This document shows, one piece after another, positions 29,563 through 39,101 of a stretch of 64,000 bases of DNA (its first letter is position 1; each line of letters opens with the position of its first letter). The notes beneath the pieces were generated by a model. The model was not told the origin of the DNA, ran no database searches, and worked only from the letters and a program-made list of their open reading frames with translations. Source of the stretch: Dickeya lacustris (GTDB lineage Bacteria > Pseudomonadota > Gammaproteobacteria > Enterobacterales > Enterobacteriaceae). The position numbers were made by a program, and so were the translations under genes. The DNA lies in NCBI RefSeq assembly GCF_029635795.1, contig NZ_CP114280.1, positions 2,480,001 to 2,544,000 on the forward strand, written 5' to 3'.

Positions 29563-31665
29563 TTGTATCTTTTCGAAAGCCTCGACCTGCTGATTCAACG
29601 TTATCTGCCACAAGATCAGATAAAACGTCTTAAGCAGGCTTATCTTGTCGCACGTGATGCTCACGAGGGGCAAACTCGCTCCAGCGGTGAGCCTTACATT
29701 ACACATCCTGTCGCCGTCGCGTGTATTCTGGCGGAAATGCGCCTTGATTACGAAACGTTGATGGCGGCGCTGCTGCATGATGTTATCGAAGATACGCCTG
29801 CTACCTATCAGGATATGGAGCAGTTGTTCGGAAAAAGCGTCGCCGAGCTGGTGGAGGGGGTTTCTAAGCTCGATAAGCTGAAATTCCGCGACAAGAAAGA
29901 GGCGCAGGCGGAAAACTTCCGCAAAATGATCATGGCGATGGTGCAGGATATTCGCGTTATCCTGATAAAACTGGCCGACCGCACCCATAACATGCGTACG
30001 CTCGGCTCGCTGCGGCCAGATAAACGCCGCCGTATCGCCCGCGAAACCCTGGAAATCTATAGCCCGCTGGCTCACCGCCTCGGTATTCACCATCTGAAAA
30101 CCGAGCTGGAAGAGTTAGGGTTCGAAGCGCTCTATCCCAACCGTTATCGCGTTATCAAAGAGGTGGTCAAAGCCGCACGCGGTAATCGTAAAGAGATGAT
30201 TCAGAAGATCCTCTCTGAAATCGAAGGGCGTTTAAAAGAAGCAGGCGTCAGTTGCCGCGTCAGTGGTAGAGAGAAACACCTCTATTCTATTTACTGCAAG
30301 ATGCACCTCAAAGAGCAGCGCTTTCACTCGATTATGGATATTTATGCCTTCCGGGTGATAGTCAAAGAGGTGGATACCTGTTATCGCGTACTCGGCCAGG
30401 TACATAGTCTCTACAAACCACGCCCTGGGCGGGTAAAAGATTACATCGCCATTCCCAAAGCCAACGGCTATCAGTCACTGCATACCTCATTGATTGGCCC
30501 GCACGGTGTTCCGGTTGAAGTACAAATTCGCACCGAGGACATGGACCAAATGGCGGAAATGGGGGTGGCGGCACACTGGGCGTACAAAGAAGGCGAAAGC
30601 AGCAGCACCACCGCTCAGGTGCGGGCGCAACGCTGGATGCAAAGCTTGCTGGAACTGCAACAAAGCGCAGGCAGCTCGTTTGAATTTATTGAAAGCGTGA
30701 AATCTGATCTGTTCCCTGATGAGATTTACGTTTTCACACCCGAAGGGCGTATCGTTCAGTTACCCGCCGGTTCTACTCCGGTCGATTTCGCCTACGCAGT
30801 ACATACCGACATCGGCCATGCCTGCGTCGGCGCGCGCGTCGATCGCCAGCCATACCCTCTGTCGCAGGCGCTTTCCAGCGGTCAGACGGTAGAAATTATC
30901 ACCGCGCCGGGCGCTCGCCCGAATGCCGCCTGGCTGAATTTTGTCGTCAGCTCGAAAGCCCGGGCAAAAATCCGCCAGATGTTGAAAAACCTCAAGCGCG
31001 ATGATTCCGTCAGTCTTGGCCGTCGTCTGCTCAACCATGCTCTGGGTAATGGACGCAAACTGTCTGATATTCCTGAACATAATATCCAGCGTGAGCTGGA
31101 GCGCATGAAACTGGCTTCGCTGGATGATTTACTGGCCGAAGTGGGCCTCGGTAATGCAATGAGCGTGGTTGTCGCCAATAACCTGCTGGAAGAGCATACG
31201 GAAACCGGCACAACCGGTATTCGCAAGCTGCCTATCAAAGGCGCAGACGGCGTACTGATCACCTTTGCCAAGTGCTGCCGCCCGATTCCAGGCGATCCGA
31301 TTATTGCACACGTCAGCCCTGGCAAAGGGTTGGTGATTCATCACGAGTCCTGCCGCAACATCCGTGGCTACCAGAAAGAGCCAGAAAAATTCATGGCGGT
31401 AGAGTGGGATAAAGTGACTGAGCAGGAGTTCATGACCGAAATTAAGGTCGATATGTTCAATCATCAGGGCGCGCTGGCGAACCTGACGGCGGCTATCAGC
31501 GCATCGAGCTCAAATATTCAGAGTATTAATACCGAAGAGCGCGATGGCCGTGTATACAGTGCCTTTATCCGCCTCACCGCACGCGACCGCGTTCATCTGG
31601 CGAATATTATGCGCAAGATTCGGGTGATGCCGGATGTGATAAAAGTTAACCGTAACCGAAATTAA
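29563..31665 (+). CDS. spoT: bifunctional (p)ppGpp synthetase/hydrolase SpoT
   Basis: A 700-residue stringent-response enzyme (E. coli 702). N-terminal HD hydrolase domain (ALLHDVIEDTPATYQ), synthetase domain with RPGRVKDYIAIPKANGYQSL, then TGS (EIYVFTPEGRIVQLPAG) and C-terminal ACT domain. The start is TTG at 29563 (MYLFESLD), as also used by E. coli. A short variable stretch around residues 545-560 (EEHTETGTTGI) is the main difference from E. coli. Confidence 0.98.
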   Translation: MYLFESLDLLIQRYLPQDQIKRLKQAYLVARDAHEGQTRSSGEPYITHPVAVACILAEMRLDYETLMAALLHDVIEDTPATYQDMEQLFGKSVAELVEGVSKLDKLKFRDKKEAQAENFRKMIMAMVQDIRVILIKLADRTHNMRTLGSLRPDKRRRIARETLEIYSPLAHRLGIHHLKTELEELGFEALYPNRYRVIKEVVKAARGNRKEMIQKILSEIEGRLKEAGVSCRVSGREKHLYSIYCKMHLKEQRFHSIMDIYAFRVIVKEVDTCYRVLGQVHSLYKPRPGRVKDYIAIPKANGYQSLHTSLIGPHGVPVEVQIRTEDMDQMAEMGVAAHWAYKEGESSSTTAQVRAQRWMQSLLELQQSAGSSFEFIESVKSDLFPDEIYVFTPEGRIVQLPAGSTPVDFAYAVHTDIGHACVGARVDRQPYPLSQALSSGQTVEIITAPGARPNAAWLNFVVSSKARAKIRQMLKNLKRDDSVSLGRRLLNHALGNGRKLSDIPEHNIQRELERMKLASLDDLLAEVGLGNAMSVVVANNLLEEHTETGTTGIRKLPIKGADGVLITFAKCCRPIPGDPIIAHVSPGKGLVIHHESCRNIRGYQKEPEKFMAVEWDKVTEQEFMTEIKVDMFNHQGALANLTAAISASSSNIQSINTEERDGRVYSAFIRLTARDRVHLANIMRKIRVMPDVIKVNRNRN

Positions 31666-31671
31666 CCCGTT

Positions 31672-32382
31672 ATGAGCCCAGAACGTTATGCACGCATCCG
31701 TGAGATGCTCAATAACCGCCAGCCTGATTTGACAGTTTGCATGGAGCAGGTACACAAACCGCACAATATTTCCGCCGTGATCCGCACGGCCGATGCGGTA
31801 GGCGTACATCAGGTTCATGCGGTTTGGCCGACACACCGCATGAGGACGCTCGTCTCGACGGCTGCGGGCAGCAATAGCTGGGTTCAGGTGAAAACGCATC
31901 GCACGATTCACGATGCGGTCTCCCACCTAAAAACGCAGGGAATGCAAATTCTTGCCACACATCTCTCAGCCAGCGCGGTTGATTTTCGTGACATCGATTA
32001 CACGCGTCCAACCTGTATTCTGCTCGGCCAGGAAAAAACCGGCATCTCCGACGAAGCGCTGGCATTAGCCGATCATGACATCATCATCCCGATGACTGGC
32101 ATGGTGCAGTCACTCAACGTGTCCGTTGCCTCTGCACTGATTTTGTATGAAGCACAGCGCCAGCGCCAAATCGCCGGTCTGTATCGGCGAGACAGCAGCC
32201 CGCTGGATGAAGAAGAGCAGCAACGCCTGCTTTTTGAGGGCGGCTACCCGGTGCTGGCTCGCGTCGCCAAACGTAAAGGCCTGCCGCGCCCGTTGATTGA
32301 CACAAACGGTCAGGTTATCGCCGAAACCGCATGGTGGGCCGCGATGCAGGCAGCCGAACCTCAGCTCGTCGCGGAGCGATAA
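31672..32382 (+). CDS. trmH: tRNA (Gm18) 2'-O-methyltransferase
   Basis: A 236-residue SPOUT methyltransferase (E. coli TrmH/SpoU 229) that methylates the ribose of G18 in tRNAs. Motif 1 NISAVIRTADAVGVHQVH, motif 2 TCILLGQEKTGIS, motif 3 IPMTGMVQSLNVSVASALIL form the SAM knot. It starts 7 bases after spoT, and its stop TAA overlaps the recG ATG by one base. Confidence 0.97.
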   Translation: MSPERYARIREMLNNRQPDLTVCMEQVHKPHNISAVIRTADAVGVHQVHAVWPTHRMRTLVSTAAGSNSWVQVKTHRTIHDAVSHLKTQGMQILATHLSASAVDFRDIDYTRPTCILLGQEKTGISDEALALADHDIIIPMTGMVQSLNVSVASALILYEAQRQRQIAGLYRRDSSPLDEEEQQRLLFEGGYPVLARVAKRKGLPRPLIDTNGQVIAETAWWAAMQAAEPQLVAER

Positions 32383-34463
32383 TGCATCGCGGCCTGCTGC
32401 ACACCCAACCGTTGAGTACGCTTGCGGGTGTTGGGGCCAGCCTGGCGGAAAAACTGGCGCGGCTTGGGCTTGAAACCGTACAAGACCTGTTACTGCACTT
32501 GCCGTTGCGCTATGAAGACCGCACCCATCTCTACACCATCAACGACCTGCTGCCGGGTATGTATGCCACGGTGGAAGGCGACGTGTTGCGCTGCGACATC
32601 TCGTTTGGTCGTAAACGCATGCTGACATGCCAGATTAGCGATGGCAGCGGTGTGCTGACGCTGCGCTTCTTCAATTTTAACGCTGCCATGAAAAATAGCC
32701 TCTCACCCGGTAAGCGAGTGCTCGCTTACGGTGAAGTGCGCCGGGGTAAACTCGGCGGCGAAATAATCCACCCTGAATACCGGGTGCAGGGCGAGAGCGC
32801 CGTCGTTGAACTTCAGGAAACGCTCACGCCAGTTTACCCCACGACAGAAGGGGTGCGGCAAGCGACGCTGCGCAAATTGACCGATCAGGCGCTCGCCTGT
32901 CTGGATAGCAGCCCAATGACCGAACTGCTGCCACAAGAGCTGTGCCATGGACTGATCAGCTTGCCCGAGGCGCTGCGTACGCTGCATCGCCCACCGCCGG
33001 ATGTCAAACTCAGTGAGCTTGAGCAAGGGCATCATCCGGCGCAGCAGCGGCTGGTCATGGAAGAACTGCTGGCCCATCAGCTCAGTATGCTGGCGGTCAG
33101 AGCTGGCGCAAAACGTCATCACGCCCAGCCGTTGCCACCGGAACACCCGTTAAAATCACGGCTACTGGCGGCGCTGCCCTTTACGCCAACGGCCGCACAG
33201 CAGCGAGTCGTGGCCGAAATCGAGCAAGATATGGGTCAGTCGTTTCCGATGATGCGTCTGGTGCAAGGCGATGTTGGGTCGGGGAAAACGCTGGTCGCGG
33301 CTCTGGCGGCACTGCGGGCGATAGCCCATGGTAAGCAAGTCGCCATGATGGCACCGACCGAGCTGCTCGCCGAACAACATGCCGCCAACTTCCGCCGCTG
33401 GTTTGAGCCACTGGGCATCGAAGTCGGTTGGCTGGCAGGCAAACAAAAAGGCAAGGCGCGTCAGGCGCAACAAGATGCTATCGCCAGCGGTCAGGTGGCG
33501 ATGGTGGTCGGCACGCACGCCATCTTTCAGCAGCAGGTACAATTCAACGGGTTGGCGTTGGTCATCATTGATGAGCAGCACCGCTTTGGCGTACATCAGC
33601 GACTGGCGTTATGGGAGAAAGGCGAAGAGCAGGGCTTTCATCCTCATCAACTGATTATGACCGCCACCCCCATCCCGCGCACGCTGGCAATGACCGCCTA
33701 TGCCGATCTTGATACCTCCATCATCGATGAGCTACCGCCTGGGCGCACCCCTATTACCACCGTCGCAATCCCGGATACCCGGCGCGACGAGATTATCCAA
33801 CGAGTACGCCACGCCTGTCTGCAAGAGGGGCGACAAGCATATTGGGTGTGTACGCTGATTGAAGAGTCTGACCTGCTGGAAGCACAAGCGGCGCAAGCCA
33901 CTTGTCAGGAGTTACAGTTAGCCTTACCCGATCTCGCGATTGGTCTGGTGCATGGCCGCATGAAACCCAAAGAAAAGCAGGCGGTCATGGAGGCCTTTAA
34001 AGCCAACCAATTACAATTACTGGTTGCAACAACGGTGATAGAAGTCGGCGTTGATGTGCCTAACGCCAGTTTGATGATTATCGAAAACCCGGAGCGACTG
34101 GGGTTAGCGCAATTGCATCAGTTGCGTGGCCGCGTCGGGCGAGGAGCCATCGCGTCACACTGCGTGCTGCTATATAAATCACCGCTGAGTAAAACCGCGC
34201 AAATGCGTTTGCAGGTATTGCGCGACAGCCATGACGGCTTTGTGATTGCCCAGCGCGATCTGGAAATTCGCGGCCCAGGGGAGCTTCTTGGTACACGCCA
34301 GACCGGTAATGCCGTGTTTAAGGTCGCCGATTTATTGCGCGATCAGGCACTTATCCCTCAGGTGCAACGCGTTGCCCGCCATCTCCATACCCATTACCCT
34401 GAACACGCCAACGCCCTGATAGCACGCTGGCTTCCTGAACGTACACGCTATACCAACGCTTGA
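32382..34463 (+). CDS. recG: ATP-dependent DNA helicase RecG
   Basis: A 693-residue branch-migration helicase, the E. coli length. N-terminal wedge/OB domain, then motor motifs GDVGSGKT (Walker A), DEQHRFG (Walker B) and TATPIPRT, and C-terminal LRGRVGRG. It remodels stalled forks and R-loops. The start ATG at 32382 overlaps the trmH stop (TAATG), so translation is probably coupled. The earlier in-frame ATG inside trmH is not supported. Confidence 0.98.
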   Translation: MHRGLLHTQPLSTLAGVGASLAEKLARLGLETVQDLLLHLPLRYEDRTHLYTINDLLPGMYATVEGDVLRCDISFGRKRMLTCQISDGSGVLTLRFFNFNAAMKNSLSPGKRVLAYGEVRRGKLGGEIIHPEYRVQGESAVVELQETLTPVYPTTEGVRQATLRKLTDQALACLDSSPMTELLPQELCHGLISLPEALRTLHRPPPDVKLSELEQGHHPAQQRLVMEELLAHQLSMLAVRAGAKRHHAQPLPPEHPLKSRLLAALPFTPTAAQQRVVAEIEQDMGQSFPMMRLVQGDVGSGKTLVAALAALRAIAHGKQVAMMAPTELLAEQHAANFRRWFEPLGIEVGWLAGKQKGKARQAQQDAIASGQVAMVVGTHAIFQQQVQFNGLALVIIDEQHRFGVHQRLALWEKGEEQGFHPHQLIMTATPIPRTLAMTAYADLDTSIIDELPPGRTPITTVAIPDTRRDEIIQRVRHACLQEGRQAYWVCTLIEESDLLEAQAAQATCQELQLALPDLAIGLVHGRMKPKEKQAVMEAFKANQLQLLVATTVIEVGVDVPNASLMIIENPERLGLAQLHQLRGRVGRGAIASHCVLLYKSPLSKTAQMRLQVLRDSHDGFVIAQRDLEIRGPGELLGTRQTGNAVFKVADLLRDQALIPQVQRVARHLHTHYPEHANALIARWLPERTRYTNA

Positions 34464-34526
34464 TGCACCACGTTAGGATCCATTTTATGGTCAATATCAT
34501 TACTACATATAGCTAAAAAATATATA

Positions 34527-34913
34527 TTATATTTTAACAAAAATCACTGAACCGGTATTGGTTTCAGAATTTTGTAACTGTGATATATATTTATTGAAGA
34601 TAATCCTATTTCTTAACAAAGAATTAGCTTCATTTAAAATAAACTTCTCCTCCTTAGATAAGCTATTCGATACATCTTTTCCTGATGGAGTATCAGGATT
34701 ACCTTCCAAGAAATTACTGAAAAAACCATTAAAAACATGATTCCCTGTTTTTGAATTCACGAGTGAAACAGGTGACATCGTGTTTTTTTGCTGTTCATTA
34801 GCTGCTATATTTAGGAGCTCATTGAATTTTTCATGTCTTTTATTAACCTGAATTCCCCATGCCCCATAAGCTGCTGCATCACCCTTATTCAACCCATTGA
34901 TATTATTCGTCAC
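34527..34913 (-). CDS. unknown protein in AT-rich island
   Basis: A 128-residue hydrophilic protein, Asn- and Ser-rich, without signal peptide, TM segment or Cys. It opens MTNNINGLNKGDAAAYGAWG. I recognise no family. The start is GTG 34913, with GGAGG five bases before it and only one base after the TGA of the upstream C39-like frame, so the pair is translationally coupled. Codon use and AT content are unlike the neighbours, which suggests horizontal acquisition. It could be a secreted substrate or partner of the C39-like protein, but this is speculation. Confidence 0.6.
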   Translation of the reverse strand: MTNNINGLNKGDAAAYGAWGIQVNKRHEKFNELLNIAANEQQKNTMSPVSLVNSKTGNHVFNGFFSNFLEGNPDTPSGKDVSNSLSKEEKFILNEANSLLRNRIIFNKYISQLQNSETNTGSVIFVKI

Positions 34914-34914
34914 C

Positions 34915-35236
34915 TCAGCCTCCGATTAATAATGCATATCCGTTCCATCGATGTTTTAACTCATAAATCGGCATATTCACTTTCCCAATTTCAGGATCAT
35001 AAACGATTGCACTTTCTTTATTCATTCTATCAAGTACAACAAAATGTATGTATTCAGCACCTTCAATAGGAATAATGATTAATTCAGACACAATCAATTC
35101 ATCATTCACATCAAATTTAACCCCTTTGGTAGCGTGTCATAAACAGTGCCAAAAACACAAACACCTTTTAATTCGGTGACAGTTGCTTGAGCCGTTATAG
35201 AAAAAATAGCGCTATCAACACTATTTTTAATTTCAC
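34915..35236 (-). pseudogene. exported C39-peptidase-like protein, frameshifted
   Basis: Reading from GTG 35236 gives a signal-peptide-like start MKLKIVLIALFF. It then breaks at a T6 run (35201-35206 on the plus strand as A6). The next frame continues SITAQATVTELKGVCVFGTV and breaks again at a G4 run (35121-35124). The last frame gives KFDVNDELIVSELIIIPIEG and then the C39-type motifs HFVVL and VYDPEIGK, ending WNGYALLIGG. One extra base in each run would restore a 107-residue protein with a signal peptide. Peptidase C39 has the same His and Asp-Pro motifs, but no catalytic Cys-Gly motif is visible. Both breaks are in homopolymers, so sequencing error, slippage or decay are possible. Confidence 0.6.
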
Positions 35237-35578
35237 ATTACCATTCTTGAGTATTTTAAAGGGAAATATTTTTATTTATATAGTGCAGAAGGGAGAAAGT
35301 CGCTTCCCGCAATCTTGCCATATTACAATTATCGTATAACACTTTATGTCATTATATATCATACAAAATATTTTAATCTAGCTGAAAATAATACTTATAA
35401 TAGGTATTAATACATTACATATAATTAGCAGGATAATAAAATTATATATAGTGAATTGAAATTCATATCTAAATAAAATTTTAGCCATTCAGATGGTTTA
35501 TTCATGTATCCCTTATTTTAAGAATAAAAATCATCTTTAGCGTTATTCCATAACCCAAAAATCATTCGTTCGAACATT
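35237..35578. other. AT-rich flank upstream of xanP
   Basis: Strongly AT-rich, continuing the island. It should contain the promoters of the minus-strand pair and of xanP. I see no gene. Confidence 0.5.
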
Positions 35579-35592
35579 AGCAAACGTTTGCT
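35579..35592 (+). promoter_or_regulatory. PurR operator upstream of xanP
   Basis: AGCAAACGTTTGCT is a perfect palindrome matching the core of the PurR box (ACGCAAACGTTTGCGT). It is 60 bases before the xanP ATG. Purine repression of a xanthine permease is biologically consistent. Confidence 0.75.
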
Positions 35593-35651
35593 TTCAACCA
35601 AGAGATCATTAAAATGCGCTCTTTGTCGTTTCAGGAACGCCAACTTACATC

Positions 35652-37040
35652 ATGACTACCACCACGGAAACATCCCAAACAGAAGCCGCTGCCGCACCTC
35701 AGCGCAGTGAACTCATCTATCGCCTTGAAGACAGACCACCGCTGCCGCAAACGCTGTTTGCCGCCTGTCAGCACCTGCTTGCCATGTTTGTTGCGGTGAT
35801 TACCCCAGCGCTATTGATTTGTCAGGCATTAGGTCTGCCAGCCCAGGACACTCAGCACATTATTAGCATGTCGCTGTTCGCCTCCGGCCTGGCATCAATT
35901 TTACAAATTAAAACCTGGGGGCCGGTCGGCTCTGGCCTGTTGTCGATTCAGGGCACCAGCTTTAACTTTGTGACTCCGCTCATTATGGGCGGCATGGCGC
36001 TGAAAAACGGCGGGGCAGATGTGCCAACCATGATGGCCGCGCTGTTTGGCACCCTGATGATAGCGTCTTGCACAGAAATGCTGCTCTCGCGCGTATTACA
36101 TCTGGCGCGCCGCATCATTACCCCGCTGGTTTCCGGCATTGTTGTAATGATTATCGGCTTATCGCTGATTCAGGTCGGCCTGACCTCTATCGGCGGAGGC
36201 TTTGCGGCAATGAGCAACCACACTTTCGGCGCCCCCAAAAATCTCTTACTGGCCGCTGTGGTGTTGGCCGTCATTATTTTGCTCAACCGCCAGCGTAATC
36301 CTTATCTGCGCGTCGCCTCACTGGTGATAGCCATGGCGATTGGCTACCTGGCTGCCTGGTTGATGGGGATGTTGCCAGAGCACACCGCTTCCGGCACCAC
36401 ATCGCTCATCATGGTGCCGACGCCGATGTACTATGGTCTTGGCTTTGACTGGAGTTTATTGGTTCCGTTAATGCTGGTGTTTATGGTGACGTCACTGGAA
36501 ACTATTGGCGATATCACGGCAACGTCCGATGTTTCGGAACAGCCGGTTAGCGGGCCGCTGTATATGAAACGTCTGAAAGGCGGCGTACTGGCAAACGGCC
36601 TCAACTCCTGCCTGTCTGCGGTATTTAACACTTTCCCTAACTCTTGCTTTGGCCAGAACAACGGCGTAATCCAGTTGACCGGCGTCGCCAGCCGCTATGT
36701 CGGTTTTGTTGTCGCGCTGATGCTTATCGTGCTTGGTTTGTTCCCGGCAGTCAGCGGATTTGTCCAGCATATTCCTGAACCGGTGCTGGGTGGCGCGACC
36801 ATCGTCATGTTCGGCACCATCGCGGCTTCAGGCGTGCGGATTGTTTCCCGTGAGCCGCTCAACCGTCGGGCTATCATGATCATTGCGCTGTCGCTGGCCG
36901 TCGGGCTGGGCGTTTCTCAGCAGCCGCTGATTCTGCAATTTGCGCCAGACTGGCTGAAAACACTGTTATCGTCCGGTATCGCTGCGGGCGGCATCACAGC
37001 AATTGTGTTGAATCTGGTCTTTCCTCACGAAAAAGAGTAA
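35652..37040 (+). CDS. xanP: xanthine permease XanP
   Basis: A 462-residue inner-membrane proton:xanthine symporter of the nucleobase-ascorbate family (E. coli 463). The NAT signature [19 protein letters not shown] is intact, as are GTSFNF in TM3 and [20 protein letters not shown]. About 14 TM segments. The hydrophilic N-terminus is variable. A PurR-type palindrome lies upstream and a strong terminator downstream. Confidence 0.97.
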   Translation: MTTTTETSQTEAAAAPQRSELIYRLEDRPPLPQTLFAACQHLLAMFVAVITPALLICQALGLPAQDTQHIISMSLFASGLASILQIKTWGPVGSGLLSIQGTSFNFVTPLIMGGMALKNGGADVPTMMAALFGTLMIASCTEMLLSRVLHLARRIITPLVSGIVVMIIGLSLIQVGLTSIGGGFAAMSNHTFGAPKNLLLAAVVLAVIILLNRQRNPYLRVASLVIAMAIGYLAAWLMGMLPEHTASGTTSLIMVPTPMYYGLGFDWSLLVPLMLVFMVTSLETIGDITATSDVSEQPVSGPLYMKRLKGGVLANGLNSCLSAVFNTFPNSCFGQNNGVIQLTGVASRYVGFVVALMLIVLGLFPAVSGFVQHIPEPVLGGATIVMFGTIAASGVRIVSREPLNRRAIMIIALSLAVGLGVSQQPLILQFAPDWLKTLLSSGIAAGGITAIVLNLVFPHEKE

Positions 37041-37074
37041 GCCACGCTTCCAGAAATTTTTAATCTGACGTGAT

Positions 37075-37112
37075 AATAAGGGCCGATGGTGTAACATCGG
37101 CCCTTATTTATT
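37075..37112 (+). terminator. terminator after xanP
   Basis: A perfect 14-base stem: AATAAGGGCCGATG (37075-37088) with CATCGGCCCTTATT (37095-37108). T-rich sequence follows. Confidence 0.9.
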
Positions 37113-37195
37113 TGCTGTAATAAGTTACTTGTTGAGGCGGCTGAGTAATTACGGCATAACACCATAATCTTTTATGACTGGCACGGACTGAGGCA

Positions 37196-38971
37196 ATGAA
37201 ACTTATCGGGAAACTTATTCTCACACTGCTGCTACTGGCATTACTGGTCGCGATCGTGCTGTATGTATTGGCCCAGACAGAATGGGGGGCAAAGCAGATT
37301 ACCCAGTGGGTGAATCAGCGCTCCGAATACCAGGTGTCATTTAAGAAAATGGCGCATGACTGGTCTTCCCCTGGGCAAATCACGCTTCAGGACACGAGTT
37401 TCAGTCATAAAAATCAGCCCGTTACACTGACGGCTAAAAACATTGTGGTGGGGTTCAGCGTACGCCAGATAACCGATCCTCGGCATTTTTCCAGCCTGAT
37501 ATTAGAAGGCGGCACACTTAATCTGGCACAAACCGGTTTTACTCTGCCCATTGAAGCCGACCGGCTCCAGCTAAAAAATATGGCGCTACAGGGTCAGGAT
37601 GGCGATTGGCGTCTACAGGGTGAACAAGTCACCGGTGGTATCGTTCCCTGGAAACCAGAGCAAGGGGCGTTGTTAGGTAAAAAAGCCGCTTTTCAGTTAA
37701 GCGCTCAATCGTTAACGCTCAATGACCTCCCTGCCAGCAAAGTGCTGGTACAGGGTCAGTTTAACGAACAGCAACTGACGCTTGAGAATTTCGGTGCAGA
37801 CGTCGCACGCGGTGAACTGACCGGTAATGCCTCCCGGACGGCAGATGGCAGTTGGCTGATTAATACACTGCGCTTGAGTAATGTTCGACTGCAAACCCAG
37901 CAATCTATTACGGATTTCTGGCAACCAGTGGCGCGGCTGCCCGCCGTGACGGTTAACCGTTTTGACCTGATTGATGCTCGCATCGAGGGGCTAAACTGGG
38001 CATTTACCGATTTGGACGTCACGCTGCAAAATGTCACCTTCCGCCAGAACGACTGGCAAAGTGATGATGGCTCCCTGTCGTTTAATGCAACTGACATCGT
38101 CAACGGCAACATGCATTTTGTTGACCCGATAGTCAGCCTTGATCTGTCAAAGCAAGGCGTGAATATCAAACAATTCTCAACCCGTTGGGAAGGCGGCTTA
38201 TTACGTACCACAGGCAACTGGCTGCGTAACACTCACCGACTGACGCTCGATGAACTGGCCGTCGCGGGGATGGAGTACACATTGCCGACAGACTGGCGGC
38301 AGCGCTGGTTGCGCACGCTACCGGATTGGCTGGCTGAGGTGGAAATCAAGAAGTTTAACGCCAACCATAATCTGCTGATCGACATCACGCCCGATTTTCC
38401 TTTCCAACTGACGGCACTTGATGGATTCGGCAATAACCTTTTGCTGGCGCGCGATCATCAATGGGGTATCTGGCAAGGCTCACTGACGCTGAATGCCAGC
38501 GACGCGACGTTTAATAAGGTGGACGTTCGCAGACCGTCCGTGGCGTTAAGCGCCAATGACAACCAAATTACGTTGACCGATCTTAGCGCATTTACAAAAA
38601 CCGGCTTGCTGGAAGCCAAAGCGGTTATCAGCCAGCAGCCCTCACGCGCATTTACACTGGATTTGAACGGCAAAGCGGTCGCGTTTGATGTGTTAACCCG
38701 ATGGGGATGGCCGCAACCGGCTAGCTCACCAGCAGGCAACACCAATCTGCAACTGCATGTAAATGGCCGACTGGATGCCAGCACCCCGCTCAAATCAACG
38801 CTGGGCGGAACGCTGCAAGGAATTGATAGTAACGGACGAACCTTTAGCCAGAATATGCATCAAGGTAGCGTAGCTGACAGCACACCGGCACCGGTCACGG
38901 TCACACCACCAGCCGAGGCTCCTGCCGCAACGCCACCAGCACCATCGGCCACACCATCAGCACAGATTTAA
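37196..38971 (+). CDS. yicH: AsmA-family protein YicH
   Basis: A 591-residue inner-membrane-anchored periplasmic protein of the AsmA family (E. coli YicH about 569), next to xanP as in E. coli. One N-terminal TM segment (about residues 7-28) is followed by beta-rich repeats. AsmA-like proteins are thought to bridge or transport phospholipids toward the outer membrane. The C-terminus ends in a Pro/Ala/Thr-rich tail (PPAEAPAATPPAPSATPSA) that looks like a lineage-specific extension. Confidence 0.9.
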   Translation: MKLIGKLILTLLLLALLVAIVLYVLAQTEWGAKQITQWVNQRSEYQVSFKKMAHDWSSPGQITLQDTSFSHKNQPVTLTAKNIVVGFSVRQITDPRHFSSLILEGGTLNLAQTGFTLPIEADRLQLKNMALQGQDGDWRLQGEQVTGGIVPWKPEQGALLGKKAAFQLSAQSLTLNDLPASKVLVQGQFNEQQLTLENFGADVARGELTGNASRTADGSWLINTLRLSNVRLQTQQSITDFWQPVARLPAVTVNRFDLIDARIEGLNWAFTDLDVTLQNVTFRQNDWQSDDGSLSFNATDIVNGNMHFVDPIVSLDLSKQGVNIKQFSTRWEGGLLRTTGNWLRNTHRLTLDELAVAGMEYTLPTDWRQRWLRTLPDWLAEVEIKKFNANHNLLIDITPDFPFQLTALDGFGNNLLLARDHQWGIWQGSLTLNASDATFNKVDVRRPSVALSANDNQITLTDLSAFTKTGLLEAKAVISQQPSRAFTLDLNGKAVAFDVLTRWGWPQPASSPAGNTNLQLHVNGRLDASTPLKSTLGGTLQGIDSNGRTFSQNMHQGSVADSTPAPVTVTPPAEAPAATPPAPSATPSAQI

Positions 38972-38977
38972 GAACCT

Positions 38978-39012
38978 CAGCCCGCCGCTACGTTTACCGT
39001 CGCGGTGGGCTG
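38978..39012 (+). terminator. hairpin after yicH
   Basis: CAGCCCGCCGC (38978-38988) pairs with GCGGTGGGCTG (39002-39012), including one G-U pair. The T-tract is poor (TTC), so it is only a candidate terminator. Confidence 0.5.
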
Positions 39013-39101
39013 TTCACGATGCGTACACAATATATGCAAAAAATATACGCACACAATAGATATCATTCATCGACAGCCGCTATTAATGCGGGCATAGCCG
39101 T

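Noticed and set aside
32703..33596. Antisense ORFs in recG
   Set aside because: Shadow frames of a strongly conserved helicase gene; no ribosome sites.
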